Positions 34,893-43,583 of a stretch of 64,000 bases of DNA are shown piece by piece (within the stretch, counting starts at the first letter, position 1; the number at the start of each line of letters is the position of its first letter). Source of the DNA: DATMXT01 sp963662765 (GTDB lineage Bacteria > Bacillota > Clostridia > Oscillospirales > Feifaniaceae). The DNA is taken from the NCBI GenBank assembly GCA_963662765.2, contig CAXXUP010000005.1, positions 1 through 64,000 of the forward strand. Direction: 5' to 3'. The notes beneath the pieces were generated by a model. The model ran no database searches. It saw only the letters and a list, made by a program, of their open reading frames with translations, and had not been told where the DNA came from. A program made the translations under genes and the position numbers.

Positions 34893-36320
34893 ATGTACGA
34901 AGCGGTAATCGGCATTGAAATGCACGCCGAGCTCAATACAAAGTCCAAAATATTCTGCGCCTGCTCCACTCAGTACGGCGCGCCCGTCAACACCCAGTGC
35001 TGCCCCATCTGTGTCGGCATGCCGGGAACGCTGCCGGTCTTAAATAAAAAAGTCGTCGACTACGCCATGATGATGGGACTCGCCTGCGAATGCACCATCA
35101 ACCGGGTCACAAAGCACGACCGTAAGAATTACTTCTACCCCGACCTCCCGAAGGCTTACCAGATCAGTCAGTATGACATTCCGCTGTGCTCGGACGGCCG
35201 GCTTGAATTCTACGTCGGCGAAGAGAAGAAGTCGGTGCGCATCCGGCGCATCCACATAGAGGAGGACGCCGGCAAGCTGCTCCATAACGACAAGTTCGGC
35301 GGCACCTTAGTCGACTTCAACCGCTGTGGCGTGCCGCTCATCGAGATCGTCTCGGAGCCCGATCTTCGCAGCGCAGAGGATGCCAAGGCCTATTTGGAGG
35401 GTCTCGTCTCCATTTTGAAGTACCTCGGTATCTCCAACTGCCGCCTGCAGGAGGGAAATATCCGCTGCGACGTCAACGTCTCCATCAGGCCCATGGGCTC
35501 CAAAGAGTACGGCAATCGAGTCGAGATGAAGAACGTCAACACGTTCTCGGGAGCGCTGCGCGGCATTGAGTATGAGGTCGCCCGGCAGACGGCGGTGCTC
35601 GATGCGGGCGGCTTCATCCCGCAGGAGACCCGCCGGTGGGACGACGAGCTGGGCGAGAGCGTTTCTATGCGCTCAAAAGAGGATGCACAGGACTACCGGT
35701 ATTTCCCCGAACCCGACCTTGTGTCCATCCGCATCGACGATGCTTGGATAGAGAGCATTCGGGCGCAAATTCCGGAACTTCCGCTGGTCCGGTTTGAGCG
35801 GTACACGAAATCCTACGGCCTGACGGCCTACGAGGCCGACATGCTGGCCGTTGACAAGGATAAGGCAGATTTCTTCGAAACCTGCGCCGCCCTTGCGCCC
35901 CAGTCTGCCAAAGTGGTCTGCAACTGGATTTTGGGCGAGTTCTCGAAGCTCATGAACGAACGCGGCTGTGCGCTTTCCGACATCGGAGTGGCGCCCGCCG
36001 CCCTGCTGAAACTGATTGACCTTGTGAATGCCGGCGCCCTCTCCTCGACCGCAGCAAAGACCGTCTTTGAAGAGCTGACAAAAGGGGAGACGGACCCAAA
36101 AGCCGTCGTGGACAGACTGGGTCTTGCCCAGATCAGCGACAACGGGGCGCTTGTCAAAATCGTCGATGAGGTGCTCTCCGAAAACGCCGGCCCCGTGGCA
36201 GACTTTAAGGGCGGCAAGACGAACGTGCTCGGCTTCCTCGTAGGCGTCTGCATGAAAAAGAGCGCAGGCAAGGGTAATCCCCAGGTTTTCCGCGATATGC
36301 TTGAAGAAAAACTGAAGTAG
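34893..36320 (+). CDS. gatB: Asp-tRNA(Asn)/Glu-tRNA(Gln) amidotransferase subunit B
   Basis: tRNA-binding and kinase subunit of GatCAB, 475 residues. Characteristic blocks are IGIEMHAELNT at the N-terminus, zinc-type cysteines (CACS ... CCPICVGMPG, about 27-48) and YFYPDLPKAYQISQYD (about 75-90). The C-terminal YqeY-like helical domain is present. The gene ends at a strong bidirectional terminator. Confidence 0.96.
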   Translation: MYEAVIGIEMHAELNTKSKIFCACSTQYGAPVNTQCCPICVGMPGTLPVLNKKVVDYAMMMGLACECTINRVTKHDRKNYFYPDLPKAYQISQYDIPLCSDGRLEFYVGEEKKSVRIRRIHIEEDAGKLLHNDKFGGTLVDFNRCGVPLIEIVSEPDLRSAEDAKAYLEGLVSILKYLGISNCRLQEGNIRCDVNVSIRPMGSKEYGNRVEMKNVNTFSGALRGIEYEVARQTAVLDAGGFIPQETRRWDDELGESVSMRSKEDAQDYRYFPEPDLVSIRIDDAWIESIRAQIPELPLVRFERYTKSYGLTAYEADMLAVDKDKADFFETCAALAPQSAKVVCNWILGEFSKLMNERGCALSDIGVAPAALLKLIDLVNAGALSSTAAKTVFEELTKGETDPKAVVDRLGLAQISDNGALVKIVDEVLSENAGPVADFKGGKTNVLGFLVGVCMKKSAGKGNPQVFRDMLEEKLK

Positions 36321-36335
36321 CTTTGTGCATATACC

Positions 36336-36376
36336 AAAAAAACTGGTGCGGCCGTAGCGGCCGCACCAGTTTTTTG
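36336..36376. terminator. Bidirectional terminator, gatB / SLH-protease gene
   Basis: CTGGTGCGGCCG (36343-36354) pairs with CGGCCGCACCAG (36358-36369) around a three-base loop, with an A-run on the left and a T-run on the right. Confidence 0.9.
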
Positions 36377-36400
36377 TTTAATAGTGGCGAAGTATACAGG

Positions 36401-37480
36401 TCAATTAAAATCCAAATCAAATCCGAAGTCGCGGATACTGTAGTTGGGGATGTGTGTTGCAAAAAAATAGTCGAGATATTCCAGAGAGTTCAAATACATA
36501 CTTTTCGCAATGCTTTCGCACTGCTCCAAATCCTCCGAATCCCCTGTATACTCTGAAAATGTAACACTGGTGTCCTGGTCAAATGAGGGGCTGTAAATAC
36601 TTCCGGTGCCGTGGAACACACTCTCCTCTTCGCTTTTGGTAGTATCATCGATTCTAAAATCTGTATAATAATCTTGTTCGGAAGGGCTCAGCGCAATATT
36701 TGAGATTTGCAGATATTTTCCGGGGGCATAGAATACAGTCAGCATGATGAGGTCGTATTCTTTGTTATATACCAAAGAATACTCGGTCGACCCGTTGTAC
36801 TCATAGTATCCCGGCCAGCCTGAAATCTCCTGGTTGGCATTTTCAACAATCCAGTCGCCCAGAGCCGCAAATGCCTGTGTTTGCAGTTTGGTCTGTGGCT
36901 TGTCAAAAAGCGCCGTAAGCGAAACCAGCTCGACATTCTGATAGCCCGAAATGTAGGAGATCGGCAGTGCCAAGTTTAAATTCTGTCCGTATACATAAGA
37001 AGCCGAAGTGATTCCGACGACCTCACCGTACTTGTTGATGAGCGCTCCGCCGCTGCTCCCGGGGGAGATGGCAGCGCTTGTCTGGATGTAGGTTACGCCG
37101 CTTTCATCCGCCCTTTTTGGATTGGAAATCAGCCCTTGAGAAATGGTGTTCTGTAGACCAAGCGGGCTGCCGATGGCGTATACCGTCGCACCGCCGACCA
37201 CCGTTGACTCCGAAGCCGGTTTCAGATAGGGGAGGCCTGTACCGTCCACTTTTAAGATTGCCCAGTCCTCTTCCGCATCATAGTCGTAAACGCCGAGAAC
37301 ATCATAGACCTCCCCTGTGTCGGACCGCGTGATCTTTACCTCGTGCGCCCGGTTAATTACATGGAAGTTCGTGACCCCGGTCCCCATGCTATCAATGAAA
37401 AAACCGCTGCCGGAATTTATGAGATTACCCTTTAAATCATAAACCTCAACATAAAAAAACCGCCGACGAACATTTTGCAT
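36401..37480 (-). CDS. Trypsin-like (HtrA-type) serine protease, 3' part of a frame-broken SLH-protease gene
   Basis: The 359-codon frame has a chymotrypsin-fold protease domain with H40 (TNFHV), D72 (EEDWAIL) and S143 (GSSGG), then a C-terminal region (about 190-359) of unknown role. It has no signal peptide and no ribosome site. Its first ten codons overlap the end of the SLH gene in another frame, and family-like sequence (FYVEVYDLKG) begins just after the homopolymer at 37453-37459. It is therefore the second part of one surface-protease gene of about 591 residues. Confidence 0.82.
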   Translation of the reverse strand: MQNVRRRFFYVEVYDLKGNLINSGSGFFIDSMGTGVTNFHVINRAHEVKITRSDTGEVYDVLGVYDYDAEEDWAILKVDGTGLPYLKPASESTVVGGATVYAIGSPLGLQNTISQGLISNPKRADESGVTYIQTSAAISPGSSGGALINKYGEVVGITSASYVYGQNLNLALPISYISGYQNVELVSLTALFDKPQTKLQTQAFAALGDWIVENANQEISGWPGYYEYNGSTEYSLVYNKEYDLIMLTVFYAPGKYLQISNIALSPSEQDYYTDFRIDDTTKSEEESVFHGTGSIYSPSFDQDTSVTFSEYTGDSEDLEQCESIAKSMYLNSLEYLDYFFATHIPNYSIRDFGFDLDFN

Positions 37481-38177
37481 AAATCTCCTCCGCAGTCAAT
37501 TCCATCGATGCGTTCATATGTGACGCAATGGCCTTGGCGTCATAATTCGCCTCATAGTCAGCCAACGTGAACACCTGTGCTGAGATCAGCTTTTGCGCCA
37601 GCGTTCCATCCGACCCCTTCAGAGTGGCGGGAAGTGCGGCGTAGGAGATCGTGGCGACATCCGCCCGCCAAAATTCCGTGAGATTGACGCAGTCCGGTAA
37701 TATCCCGATGCTTGCCGCAAAGTCATACGGATTGGCCCAGGTAAAGTCGGCGCCATCCGCATCGGAATAGCCTAACGCCCGCAGCACAAAAGTCAAATAG
37801 GTGCCGGCATCGGCGGTTCCGGTGCCAAACAGGGTGTCCGACATACCCTTAGTTAGTCCGTTTTGGTAGGCGTATCCGACATACTGATCTGCCCACTGGG
37901 GGACGTCGGTAAACGGGTGAGTAAAGCCGCCGTTTAAGGCCTCCTGTTCCATGCCCAGTACGCGAATTAGCATGATGATGGCCTCAAGGCGTGACGGCGC
38001 GCGTTCAAGGTCGAAATCGGTGTCCGAAACGCCTTTAAAGAGCCCAAGCGCTTTGAGATCGCCCGCCAGCGTCTCCTCAAAAGATGTGTCGCGCGGTGAA
38101 ACGGCAAGTGCTGTGACCGGGACAAGACTGATACAGATAACAATGCACAAGATCATTGCAAGGGCTCTTTTTCTCAC
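37446..38177 (-). CDS. SLH-domain protein, 5' part of a frame-broken SLH-protease gene
   Basis: A GTG start after GGGGGAG, then a signal peptide (about 1-25) and two to three SLH-type repeats (FTDVPQWADQYVGYAYQNG; about 30-200) that would bind secondary cell-wall polymer. The frame then reads AEEIYAKCSSAVF and hits a stop within six residues of a run of seven T (complement of 37453-37459). With one T fewer, the frame runs directly into the protease domain. The protein is exported; the break is either a sequence indel or a slippage switch. Confidence 0.85.
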   Translation of the reverse strand: MRKRALAMILCIVICISLVPVTALAVSPRDTSFEETLAGDLKALGLFKGVSDTDFDLERAPSRLEAIIMLIRVLGMEQEALNGGFTHPFTDVPQWADQYVGYAYQNGLTKGMSDTLFGTGTADAGTYLTFVLRALGYSDADGADFTWANPYDFAASIGILPDCVNLTEFWRADVATISYAALPATLKGSDGTLAQKLISAQVFTLADYEANYDAKAIASHMNASMELTAEEIYAKCSSAVFLC

Positions 38178-38484
38178 GGTGCTCCCCCTTTTTCATACAC
38201 AAAACGGTATCCTTTTGCACAGGCAAAGTTAAAAGAGAATATACCTATGACATTTTCGGTATACCCCCGAAATTGATGCCTGCGCTCTTGTTTGCCGCAA
38301 TGTATAGATAAAAATAATAACCATAAAAAGATTAGTCCCATATTTACACTTCGTCAACACATTTATCCAATTCGTACAATAAATTTTCGTTTTTTATGAC
38401 CTCTTGAGGCATTTATGACAATTTTACGACTCGTCCTCTGCTTTATAGAGGACAAAATCCTGCTTTGCAGCAGTTTAACATATG
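38178..38484. other. Non-coding region upstream of the SLH-protease gene
   Basis: No gene is seen here. The region is A+T-rich and must hold the promoter of the minus-strand SLH gene; TTGACG...TAATCT near 38330-38360 is a weak candidate. A small hairpin GTCCTC/GAGGAC lies at about 38435-38455. The deoB terminator follows at 38485. Confidence 0.5.
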
Positions 38485-38517
38485 CAAAAGACCGGCGCGG
38501 TTGACACCGCGCCGGTC
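38485..38517 (-). terminator. Terminator of deoB
   Basis: GACCGGCGCGG (38490-38500) pairs with CCGCGCCGGTC (38507-38517). In the minus direction TTTT follows. It lies about 50 bases beyond the deoB stop. Confidence 0.8.
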
Positions 38518-38564
38518 AAAGTTTTAAAATGCAACTTTGCTTTTTTAATGCCTTTAGTGAAACA

Positions 38565-39686
38565 TCAGGCCAGCAGGTGTCCGAGGACAATTTCGCTGAC
38601 AAGCGTAAAGCTCTTAGGCGTCGGAATTTCACCCGTCCCGTCACCGTAGACAAGCAGTGGAACATGCTCCCTCGAGTGGTCAGTGGATGCATTTGTGGGG
38701 TCGCAGCCGTGGTCGGCTGTGATGACAAGCAGGTCACCCTCCTGCATGGCGGATATGATTTCCGGCAGCCGCCCGTCAAAGTACTCCAGTGCCGCGAGGT
38801 AGCCCGCAGCGTCGTTGCGGTGCCCGTAGAGCATGTCAAAGTCGACGAGATTGGTGAAGATGAGCCCGTCCGTGCATTCCTTCATATGGCGCAGCGTGGC
38901 GTCGATGCAGGCAGGGTTCCCGGCCACATGATCCTCAAGCGTCATTCCGACACCTGCGAAGATGTCCCCGATTTTCCCGACTGCCCGCACTTCAAGGCCT
39001 GCCGCCTTCAGTTTTGTCAGCATGTTGTCGGAGGGCGGCACGACTGAGAAATCCCGGCGTCTGGGCGTGCGGGCAAAGCTACCTGGTGTTCCCTCAAAGG
39101 GGCGGGCAATGACCCGGCCCACCGCGACATCCCCGGTCAAAAGCTCCCGCGCCGTCCGGCAGATGGTATAGAGCTCGTCTGGCGGGATGACCGCCTCATG
39201 CGCAGCAATCTGAAATACGCTGTCGGCGGATGTATACACAATGGGGCGTCCGGTGTGCATGTGCTCGGCACCGTATTGCTCGATGACCACAGTGCCCGAC
39301 ATTGCCCGGTTGCACAGGGTACCCCTGCCAATCGTCTCTTCAAACTTTTCGATGAAAGAGGCCGGCAGCCCATCCGGAAAAGTGGGGAAAGGGGCTGTGA
39401 GCACGATGCCGGCCATCTCCCAGTGGCCGGTCGTTGTATCCTTGCCGGGGGACATCTCGGCCATCTTGCCCCATTTTGCGGTCGGGGCCGGATTACCTGG
39501 CAGTCCGCCTACTCCATCGATGCGGGAGAGCCCCATCGCAAGGAGGTTGTCGAGCCTTGGCGCATGGTCGGCAGCCGCGATGACGTGGCTCAGTGTGTTT
39601 GCGTCCTCGTCGCCGTACTTTGCGGCGTCCGGCAGCGCACCGCATCCCACCGAGTCCAAAACAATCAAAATTACGCGTTTGCTCAA
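38565..39686 (-). CDS. deoB: Phosphopentomutase
   Basis: Interconverts ribose-1-phosphate and ribose-5-phosphate in nucleoside salvage. The 373-residue alkaline-phosphatase-fold enzyme has the N-terminal metal motif LIVLDSVGCGALPD and the later blocks GKDTTTGHWEMAG and ITADHGCDPTNASTDHSREHVP. TTG 39686 is preferred: GGAGGTG lies nine bases ahead, whereas the in-frame GTG at 39704 overlaps that site. Salvage partners such as deoC or pnp are not in the window. Confidence 0.94.
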   Translation of the reverse strand: MSKRVILIVLDSVGCGALPDAAKYGDEDANTLSHVIAAADHAPRLDNLLAMGLSRIDGVGGLPGNPAPTAKWGKMAEMSPGKDTTTGHWEMAGIVLTAPFPTFPDGLPASFIEKFEETIGRGTLCNRAMSGTVVIEQYGAEHMHTGRPIVYTSADSVFQIAAHEAVIPPDELYTICRTARELLTGDVAVGRVIARPFEGTPGSFARTPRRRDFSVVPPSDNMLTKLKAAGLEVRAVGKIGDIFAGVGMTLEDHVAGNPACIDATLRHMKECTDGLIFTNLVDFDMLYGHRNDAAGYLAALEYFDGRLPEIISAMQEGDLLVITADHGCDPTNASTDHSREHVPLLVYGDGTGEIPTPKSFTLVSEIVLGHLLA

Positions 39687-39824
39687 AAAGCACACCTCCG
39701 TCACTGAAATACTTTAAATTATTATAGCACGCGCGGAGGCGGTTTGCGAGCCCAGAGAGGGAAACTTAAGTTTTTAAGAAGTTTTCTTTACCTCGCTTGC
39801 AAAAGAGTAAGTCCGTGTTTATAC

Positions 39825-40280
39825 TTAACCTAAATCGAAGTCCCGGATCAGGTCGATCAGTTCTTCCTGGCGGGATCTCGCTCCCCGGTGCTGGCGGCGC
39901 AGGACCTCCCGGCTCTCCTCGTCAAGTCCGGGTGCGGACAGTGCCCGTTCGGTGGCATCGATGCTCCTCGTCTCCCCGTAGTGGGCGGACCGCAGCAGCT
40001 CCGGCGCTTCGCGGCCGTCTGTTCCCCTTACGGCGTAAGTCACGTCGGAGATGACGCCGGCCATACCGGTGCCGTATTTGGGTGTTCCGCCCAAAGCCGT
40101 AATCCGCTGCGCGATTGACTTCGCGTTTTCGGCATACTCCGCCTTGTAAGTCTCAAACTTCCCCTTGAGCACCGGCTCCGCCGCATCACGGGCATATTTG
40201 TCGTAGCCGCTGACGCCGACCTCGCAGCCGCGCAGCAGTGCGTTTAGCTCTTTGATGACCGTTCTTTTTTCGTGATCCAT
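39825..40280 (-). CDS. DUF2383-type ferritin-like four-helix protein
   Basis: A 151-residue, highly charged, all-helical protein. The start HEKRTVIKELNALLRGCEVGVSGYDKYA resembles the PA2169/DUF2383 family, ferritin-like four-helix bundles of unknown role often linked to stress or spores. No complete di-iron EXXH pair is evident. It is a single gene with its own ribosome site (AAAGGCGG) between deoB and hisH. Confidence 0.75.
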   Translation of the reverse strand: MDHEKRTVIKELNALLRGCEVGVSGYDKYARDAAEPVLKGKFETYKAEYAENAKSIAQRITALGGTPKYGTGMAGVISDVTYAVRGTDGREAPELLRSAHYGETRSIDATERALSAPGLDEESREVLRRQHRGARSRQEELIDLIRDFDLG

Positions 40281-40361
40281 GGTGACACCGCCTTTCAGAT
40301 ATAAACATGTGCAAAAGGCAGCTCTTTATCAATAGTAAATTTTTTCAAAGGGGGAAGAAGC

Positions 40362-40976
40362 GTGCTCGCAATCATCGATTACAACGCAGGAAATCTTTTC
40401 AATGTCAAGAAGGCTTTCGCCCATCTCGGGTACGATGCCGAAATCACCAGTGATCCCGCGGTAATCCACCGTGCAAAAGGGCTGATTCTCCCGGGTGTCG
40501 GGGCCTTTGCGGCGGCGTATGAGTCACTGACCAGCTGCGGACTGGACGCCGTCGTGAAAGAAGAAGTGGCTGGGGGCAAGCCAATGCTCGGCATTTGCCT
40601 TGGCATGCAGCTCTTTTTCGATGTCGGTTACGAGGTGGAGGAGTGCCCGGGCCTGGGACTTATCGGCGGGGCCGTCAAGTTGCTCGAAACAAAGGAAAAA
40701 ATTCCGCACATGGGGTGGAATTCACTTGTGTTTGAGCGGGAAAGCCCGCTTTTTGAAGGCGTGGCGGAGGGCTCTTATGTCTATTTTGTGCACAGCTTCG
40801 CCCCCGTTGTCAAGGACAAAGCCGACCTTGTGGCGTGGTGCGACTACGGCATGCAAGTGACGGCAGCGGTTTCGCACGACAATATTTATGGCGTTCAGTT
40901 CCACCCCGAAAAGAGCAGCGCCGTCGGAATGCAGATTTTGACAAACTTTGCGAAAATCGCGAAGGAGGGGAAATAA
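40362..40976 (+). CDS. hisH: Imidazole glycerol phosphate synthase subunit HisH
   Basis: Glutamine amidotransferase that feeds ammonia to HisF in histidine synthesis. The 204-residue protein has the nucleophile C79 in GICLGMQ and the His-Glu pair in FHPEKS (about 182-184). The start is GTG after AAGGGGGAAG. hisF follows with only one base between. Confidence 0.95.
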   Translation: MLAIIDYNAGNLFNVKKAFAHLGYDAEITSDPAVIHRAKGLILPGVGAFAAAYESLTSCGLDAVVKEEVAGGKPMLGICLGMQLFFDVGYEVEECPGLGLIGGAVKLLETKEKIPHMGWNSLVFERESPLFEGVAEGSYVYFVHSFAPVVKDKADLVAWCDYGMQVTAAVSHDNIYGVQFHPEKSSAVGMQILTNFAKIAKEGK

Positions 40977-40977
40977 G

Positions 40978-41736
40978 ATGCTTGCGAAGAGAATTATTCC
41001 GTGCCTTGACGTCACGGGCGGCCGCGTCGTCAAAGGAGTGCATTTTTTGGAGCTGAAAGACGTCGGCGATCCGGTCGCGGTCGCGGCGCTCTATGAGGCG
41101 CAGGGCGCGGACGAGATCACTTTCCTCGACATTACGGCGACCTCCGATAACCGTGCAACAACCGTTGATATGGTGCGCCGGTGCGCCGGCAAGGTCTTCA
41201 TGCCCATGACAGTCGGCGGCGGCGTGCGCACGGTCGACGACTTCCGCAGCATCCTGCGGGCAGGCGCCGATAAAGTTTCCATCAATTCTTCGGCCGTCAG
41301 GGACAAACAGCTTATCACAGAGGCTGCCCGGATATTCGGCGCTCAGGCTGTTGTGGTGGCCATCGACGTCAAGCGTCAGCCGGACGGTGACTACCATGTC
41401 TATATCTCGGGTGGCCGCATCGACACCGGGATGTGCCCTGTGGCCTGGGCAAAAGAGGCACAGAGCCTTGGCGCCGGCGAGATCCTGCTGACTTCCATGG
41501 AGGGGGATGGCACGAAGGACGGCTACGACATCGGCATCACGGCCGAGGTTGCAGCCTCCGTCACGATCCCGGTCATCGCCTCCGGCGGCTGCGGAAAACT
41601 GGAGCACTTCGCCGAAGTCTTTGAGAAGACAACGGTCGACGCAGCCCTGGCAGCCTCGGTTTTCCACTATGGCGAGCTCACGATCAAGGATGTGAAAAAC
41701 TATTTGCGCGACCGGGGCATCCCGGTCAGGCTGTGA
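40978..41736 (+). CDS. hisF: Imidazole glycerol phosphate synthase subunit HisF
   Basis: Cyclase subunit, 252 residues, a beta/alpha barrel. The catalytic Asp is in IIPCLDVTGGRVVKG (D11), the second phosphate-site segment SINSSAVRD is near 101-109, and LLTSMEGDGTKDGYD (about 168-182) carries the other catalytic Asp. ATG 40978 follows AAGGAGGGG. It overlaps hisI by four bases. Confidence 0.96.
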   Translation: MLAKRIIPCLDVTGGRVVKGVHFLELKDVGDPVAVAALYEAQGADEITFLDITATSDNRATTVDMVRRCAGKVFMPMTVGGGVRTVDDFRSILRAGADKVSINSSAVRDKQLITEAARIFGAQAVVVAIDVKRQPDGDYHVYISGGRIDTGMCPVAWAKEAQSLGAGEILLTSMEGDGTKDGYDIGITAEVAASVTIPVIASGGCGKLEHFAEVFEKTTVDAALAASVFHYGELTIKDVKNYLRDRGIPVRL

Positions 41737-42053
41737 CGGGTGACCTCTCCCGCTTTTTTGTCAAGTCGGAACTCATTCCGGCCGTCGTGCAAGAGCGGGA
41801 GACGAGGCAGGTTCTCATGCTGGCATATATGAACGAGGAGTCGCTGCGGCTTACCCTCGAGACAGGCACAACTTGGTTTTACAGCCGCAGCAGGCATTCG
41901 CTTTGGAATAAAGGGGAGACCTCTGGCCACATCCAGCGAGTTTGCGAAATTTACGGTGACTGCGACGACGACACGCTACTCATCGTCGTGGACCAGACAG
42001 GCCCCGCCTGTCATACGGGGAACAAGAGCTGCTTTTTTAACAAATTGTTATAA
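41733..42053 (+). CDS. hisI: Phosphoribosyl-AMP cyclohydrolase
   Basis: Opens the purine ring of phosphoribosyl-AMP in histidine synthesis. At 106 residues it is the stand-alone cyclohydrolase without the HisE domain. The zinc and metal residues are in YGDCDDDTLL and CHTGNKSCF near the C-terminus. The start is GTG, overlapping hisF. The other his genes are not in the window. Confidence 0.93.
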   Translation: MTGDLSRFFVKSELIPAVVQERETRQVLMLAYMNEESLRLTLETGTTWFYSRSRHSLWNKGETSGHIQRVCEIYGDCDDDTLLIVVDQTGPACHTGNKSCFFNKLL

Positions 42054-42056
42054 TAA

Positions 42057-42086
42057 TTGACACAGGCGCCGACAACATGGTATAGT
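42057..42086 (+). promoter_or_regulatory. Predicted promoter of apbE and the following genes
   Basis: TTGACA (42057-42062) and TATAGT (42081-42086) are 18 bases apart, 23 bases before the apbE ATG. It starts right after the hisI stop and makes the flavin-related genes a separate unit. Confidence 0.75.
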
Positions 42087-42109
42087 TTCATAGTTGAGGA
42101 TGGGTGATT

Positions 42110-43147
42110 ATGAAACGAATTATTGCCGTGTTGTCGGCCTTTTTTCTTTTGATAGCTTTGGCTGGCTGCGTAAAAACCGAGGACCCGCAGCAACCTGCCG
42201 AGATTCCGGTTTACGAAAAAACTATTTTTGCCATGGATACGGTCATGACCTTCAAAGTGTACGGGGAAGGGTCCGAGCCCGTGCTGGACGAGTGTGAAGC
42301 GCTTGTGCGGCAGGTGGAAGATGAGATCTCCAAAACCATAGAGGAGAGCGATATTTTCAAGCTCAATGCCTCAAACGGTCAGCCGACTGAGGTCGCCCCC
42401 GAGACGGCAGAGCTTTTGAAGACGGCGTGCCAGTATTCGCAGCGCACCGGCGGTGCATTCGACATCACGGTCGAGCCACTTGTCGCGCTCTGGAACGTCG
42501 GCGGCGGCCGGACAGTACCGCCGGCCCAGGCGGAAATTGATGCGTTGATGGGCATGGTTGGCTATGGGCGCATGTCGTTTGATGGGGACACCGTCACGCT
42601 GGACGGCTGCAGGATCGACCTTGGGGCCATCGGCAAGGGATATGTCTCCGACCGGCTCGATACGCTGCTCCGGTCCCATGAAAACGTCACCGGGGCGCTA
42701 TTTAGTCTTGGTGGAAACGTGGGGGTTGTCGGAACAAAGCCGGAGGATAAGCCCTTTGTTATCGGCGTGCGGGATCCGAAGGGACTTCCCAGCGACTTTC
42801 TCGGGTATATCGAGCTCACCGACATGTTTGTCGTCTCGTCGGGTGATTACGAACGCTTCTTTGAATATGACGGGACGATTTACCACCATATCATCGATCC
42901 CGCGACCGGCTCGCCCTCGCGCAGCGACATTAAAGAGGTCTCCATTGTCTGCGACAATGGGGCCTACGCCGACGCCTTGTCCACAGCTCTTTTTGTGATG
43001 GGCACGGAAAAAGCTCTTGAATATTACGAGGAAAATAAAGATTTTGAAGCGATTTTCGTCACACAGGACTCGAACGTGTTTGTGACGGAAGGGCTGAAAG
43101 ATAAATTCACCTTTACCGGAGCAAAGGCAGGGTATACGTATGAGTAA
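42110..43147 (+). CDS. apbE: FAD:protein FMN transferase (lipoprotein)
   Basis: Attaches FMN covalently to Thr or Ser of extracytoplasmic proteins. The 345-residue precursor has a lipoprotein signal ending LAGC (Cys 20). Family blocks are TVMTFKVYGEG, the flavin-site GAIGKGYVSDRL, SLGGNVGVVGTKP, and SGDYERFFEYDGTIYHHIIDPATGSP near the C-terminus. ATG 42110 is preferred to GTG 42104. Its target protein is not visible in the window. It overlaps the NusG-domain gene by eight bases. Confidence 0.94.
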   Translation: MKRIIAVLSAFFLLIALAGCVKTEDPQQPAEIPVYEKTIFAMDTVMTFKVYGEGSEPVLDECEALVRQVEDEISKTIEESDIFKLNASNGQPTEVAPETAELLKTACQYSQRTGGAFDITVEPLVALWNVGGGRTVPPAQAEIDALMGMVGYGRMSFDGDTVTLDGCRIDLGAIGKGYVSDRLDTLLRSHENVTGALFSLGGNVGVVGTKPEDKPFVIGVRDPKGLPSDFLGYIELTDMFVVSSGDYERFFEYDGTIYHHIIDPATGSPSRSDIKEVSIVCDNGAYADALSTALFVMGTEKALEYYEENKDFEAIFVTQDSNVFVTEGLKDKFTFTGAKAGYTYE

Positions 43148-43583
43148 AAAAGAAAAAATCCCTCAGGGCGAGAAGCGGACGGCCGGCATGAAGAAAGGCG
43201 ACAAGGTTTTAATTACTGCCCTTGTCGTGGTCGCGGCGGTGCTTTTCGGTTATGTCTATTTCGGACAGGCCTTCGGAGAAAAGGGCCCCTTTGCCCTCAT
43301 ATCGGTCAATCAGCGGGTCTATCACACGATCGATCTCGGGAAAGCGAAGGACGAAGTCATCACCTATACGGACGCCGGAGTCACCTATACCGTTGAAATC
43401 AAGGACCATCAGATCTGCATGAATCACATCGATTGTCCTGACCAGATCTGCGTACATACCGGCTATACCGACAACAAGTTTATTCCGATCATCTGCCTGC
43501 CCAACAAGGTTATGATTGAAATTGCAGACACGCCGACCGGTGAAAACAATACGGATGGCGAGGTGGACAAGGTTGCAGACTGA
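43140..43583 (+). CDS. NusG domain II-containing membrane protein (EetA-like)
   Basis: A 147-residue protein with a basic N-terminus, one membrane helix (about 24-42) and an outside NusG-II domain that includes the Cys-bearing segment HQICMNHIDCPDQICVHTG (about 91-109). Proteins of this type sit beside apbE and Gx-transporter genes in Firmicute flavin-based electron-transfer loci (EetA in Listeria, from memory). It overlaps apbE, and the next gene begins inside its 3' end. Confidence 0.85.
   Translation: MSKKEKIPQGEKRTAGMKKGDKVLITALVVVAAVLFGYVYFGQAFGEKGPFALISVNQRVYHTIDLGKAKDEVITYTDAGVTYTVEIKDHQICMNHIDCPDQICVHTGYTDNKFIPIICLPNKVMIEIADTPTGENNTDGEVDKVAD

Noticed and set aside
40362..42053. hisH-hisF-hisI as a non-histidine pathway cluster
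   Set aside because: All catalytic residues of the histidine enzymes are present and nothing nearby points to another pathway; a split his operon is ordinary.
43516..43572. Longer N-terminus for the Gx-transporter protein
   Set aside because: The extra codons lie inside the NusG-II gene, are basic and low quality, and the in-frame ATG codons lack a ribosome site; TTG 43573 has one.
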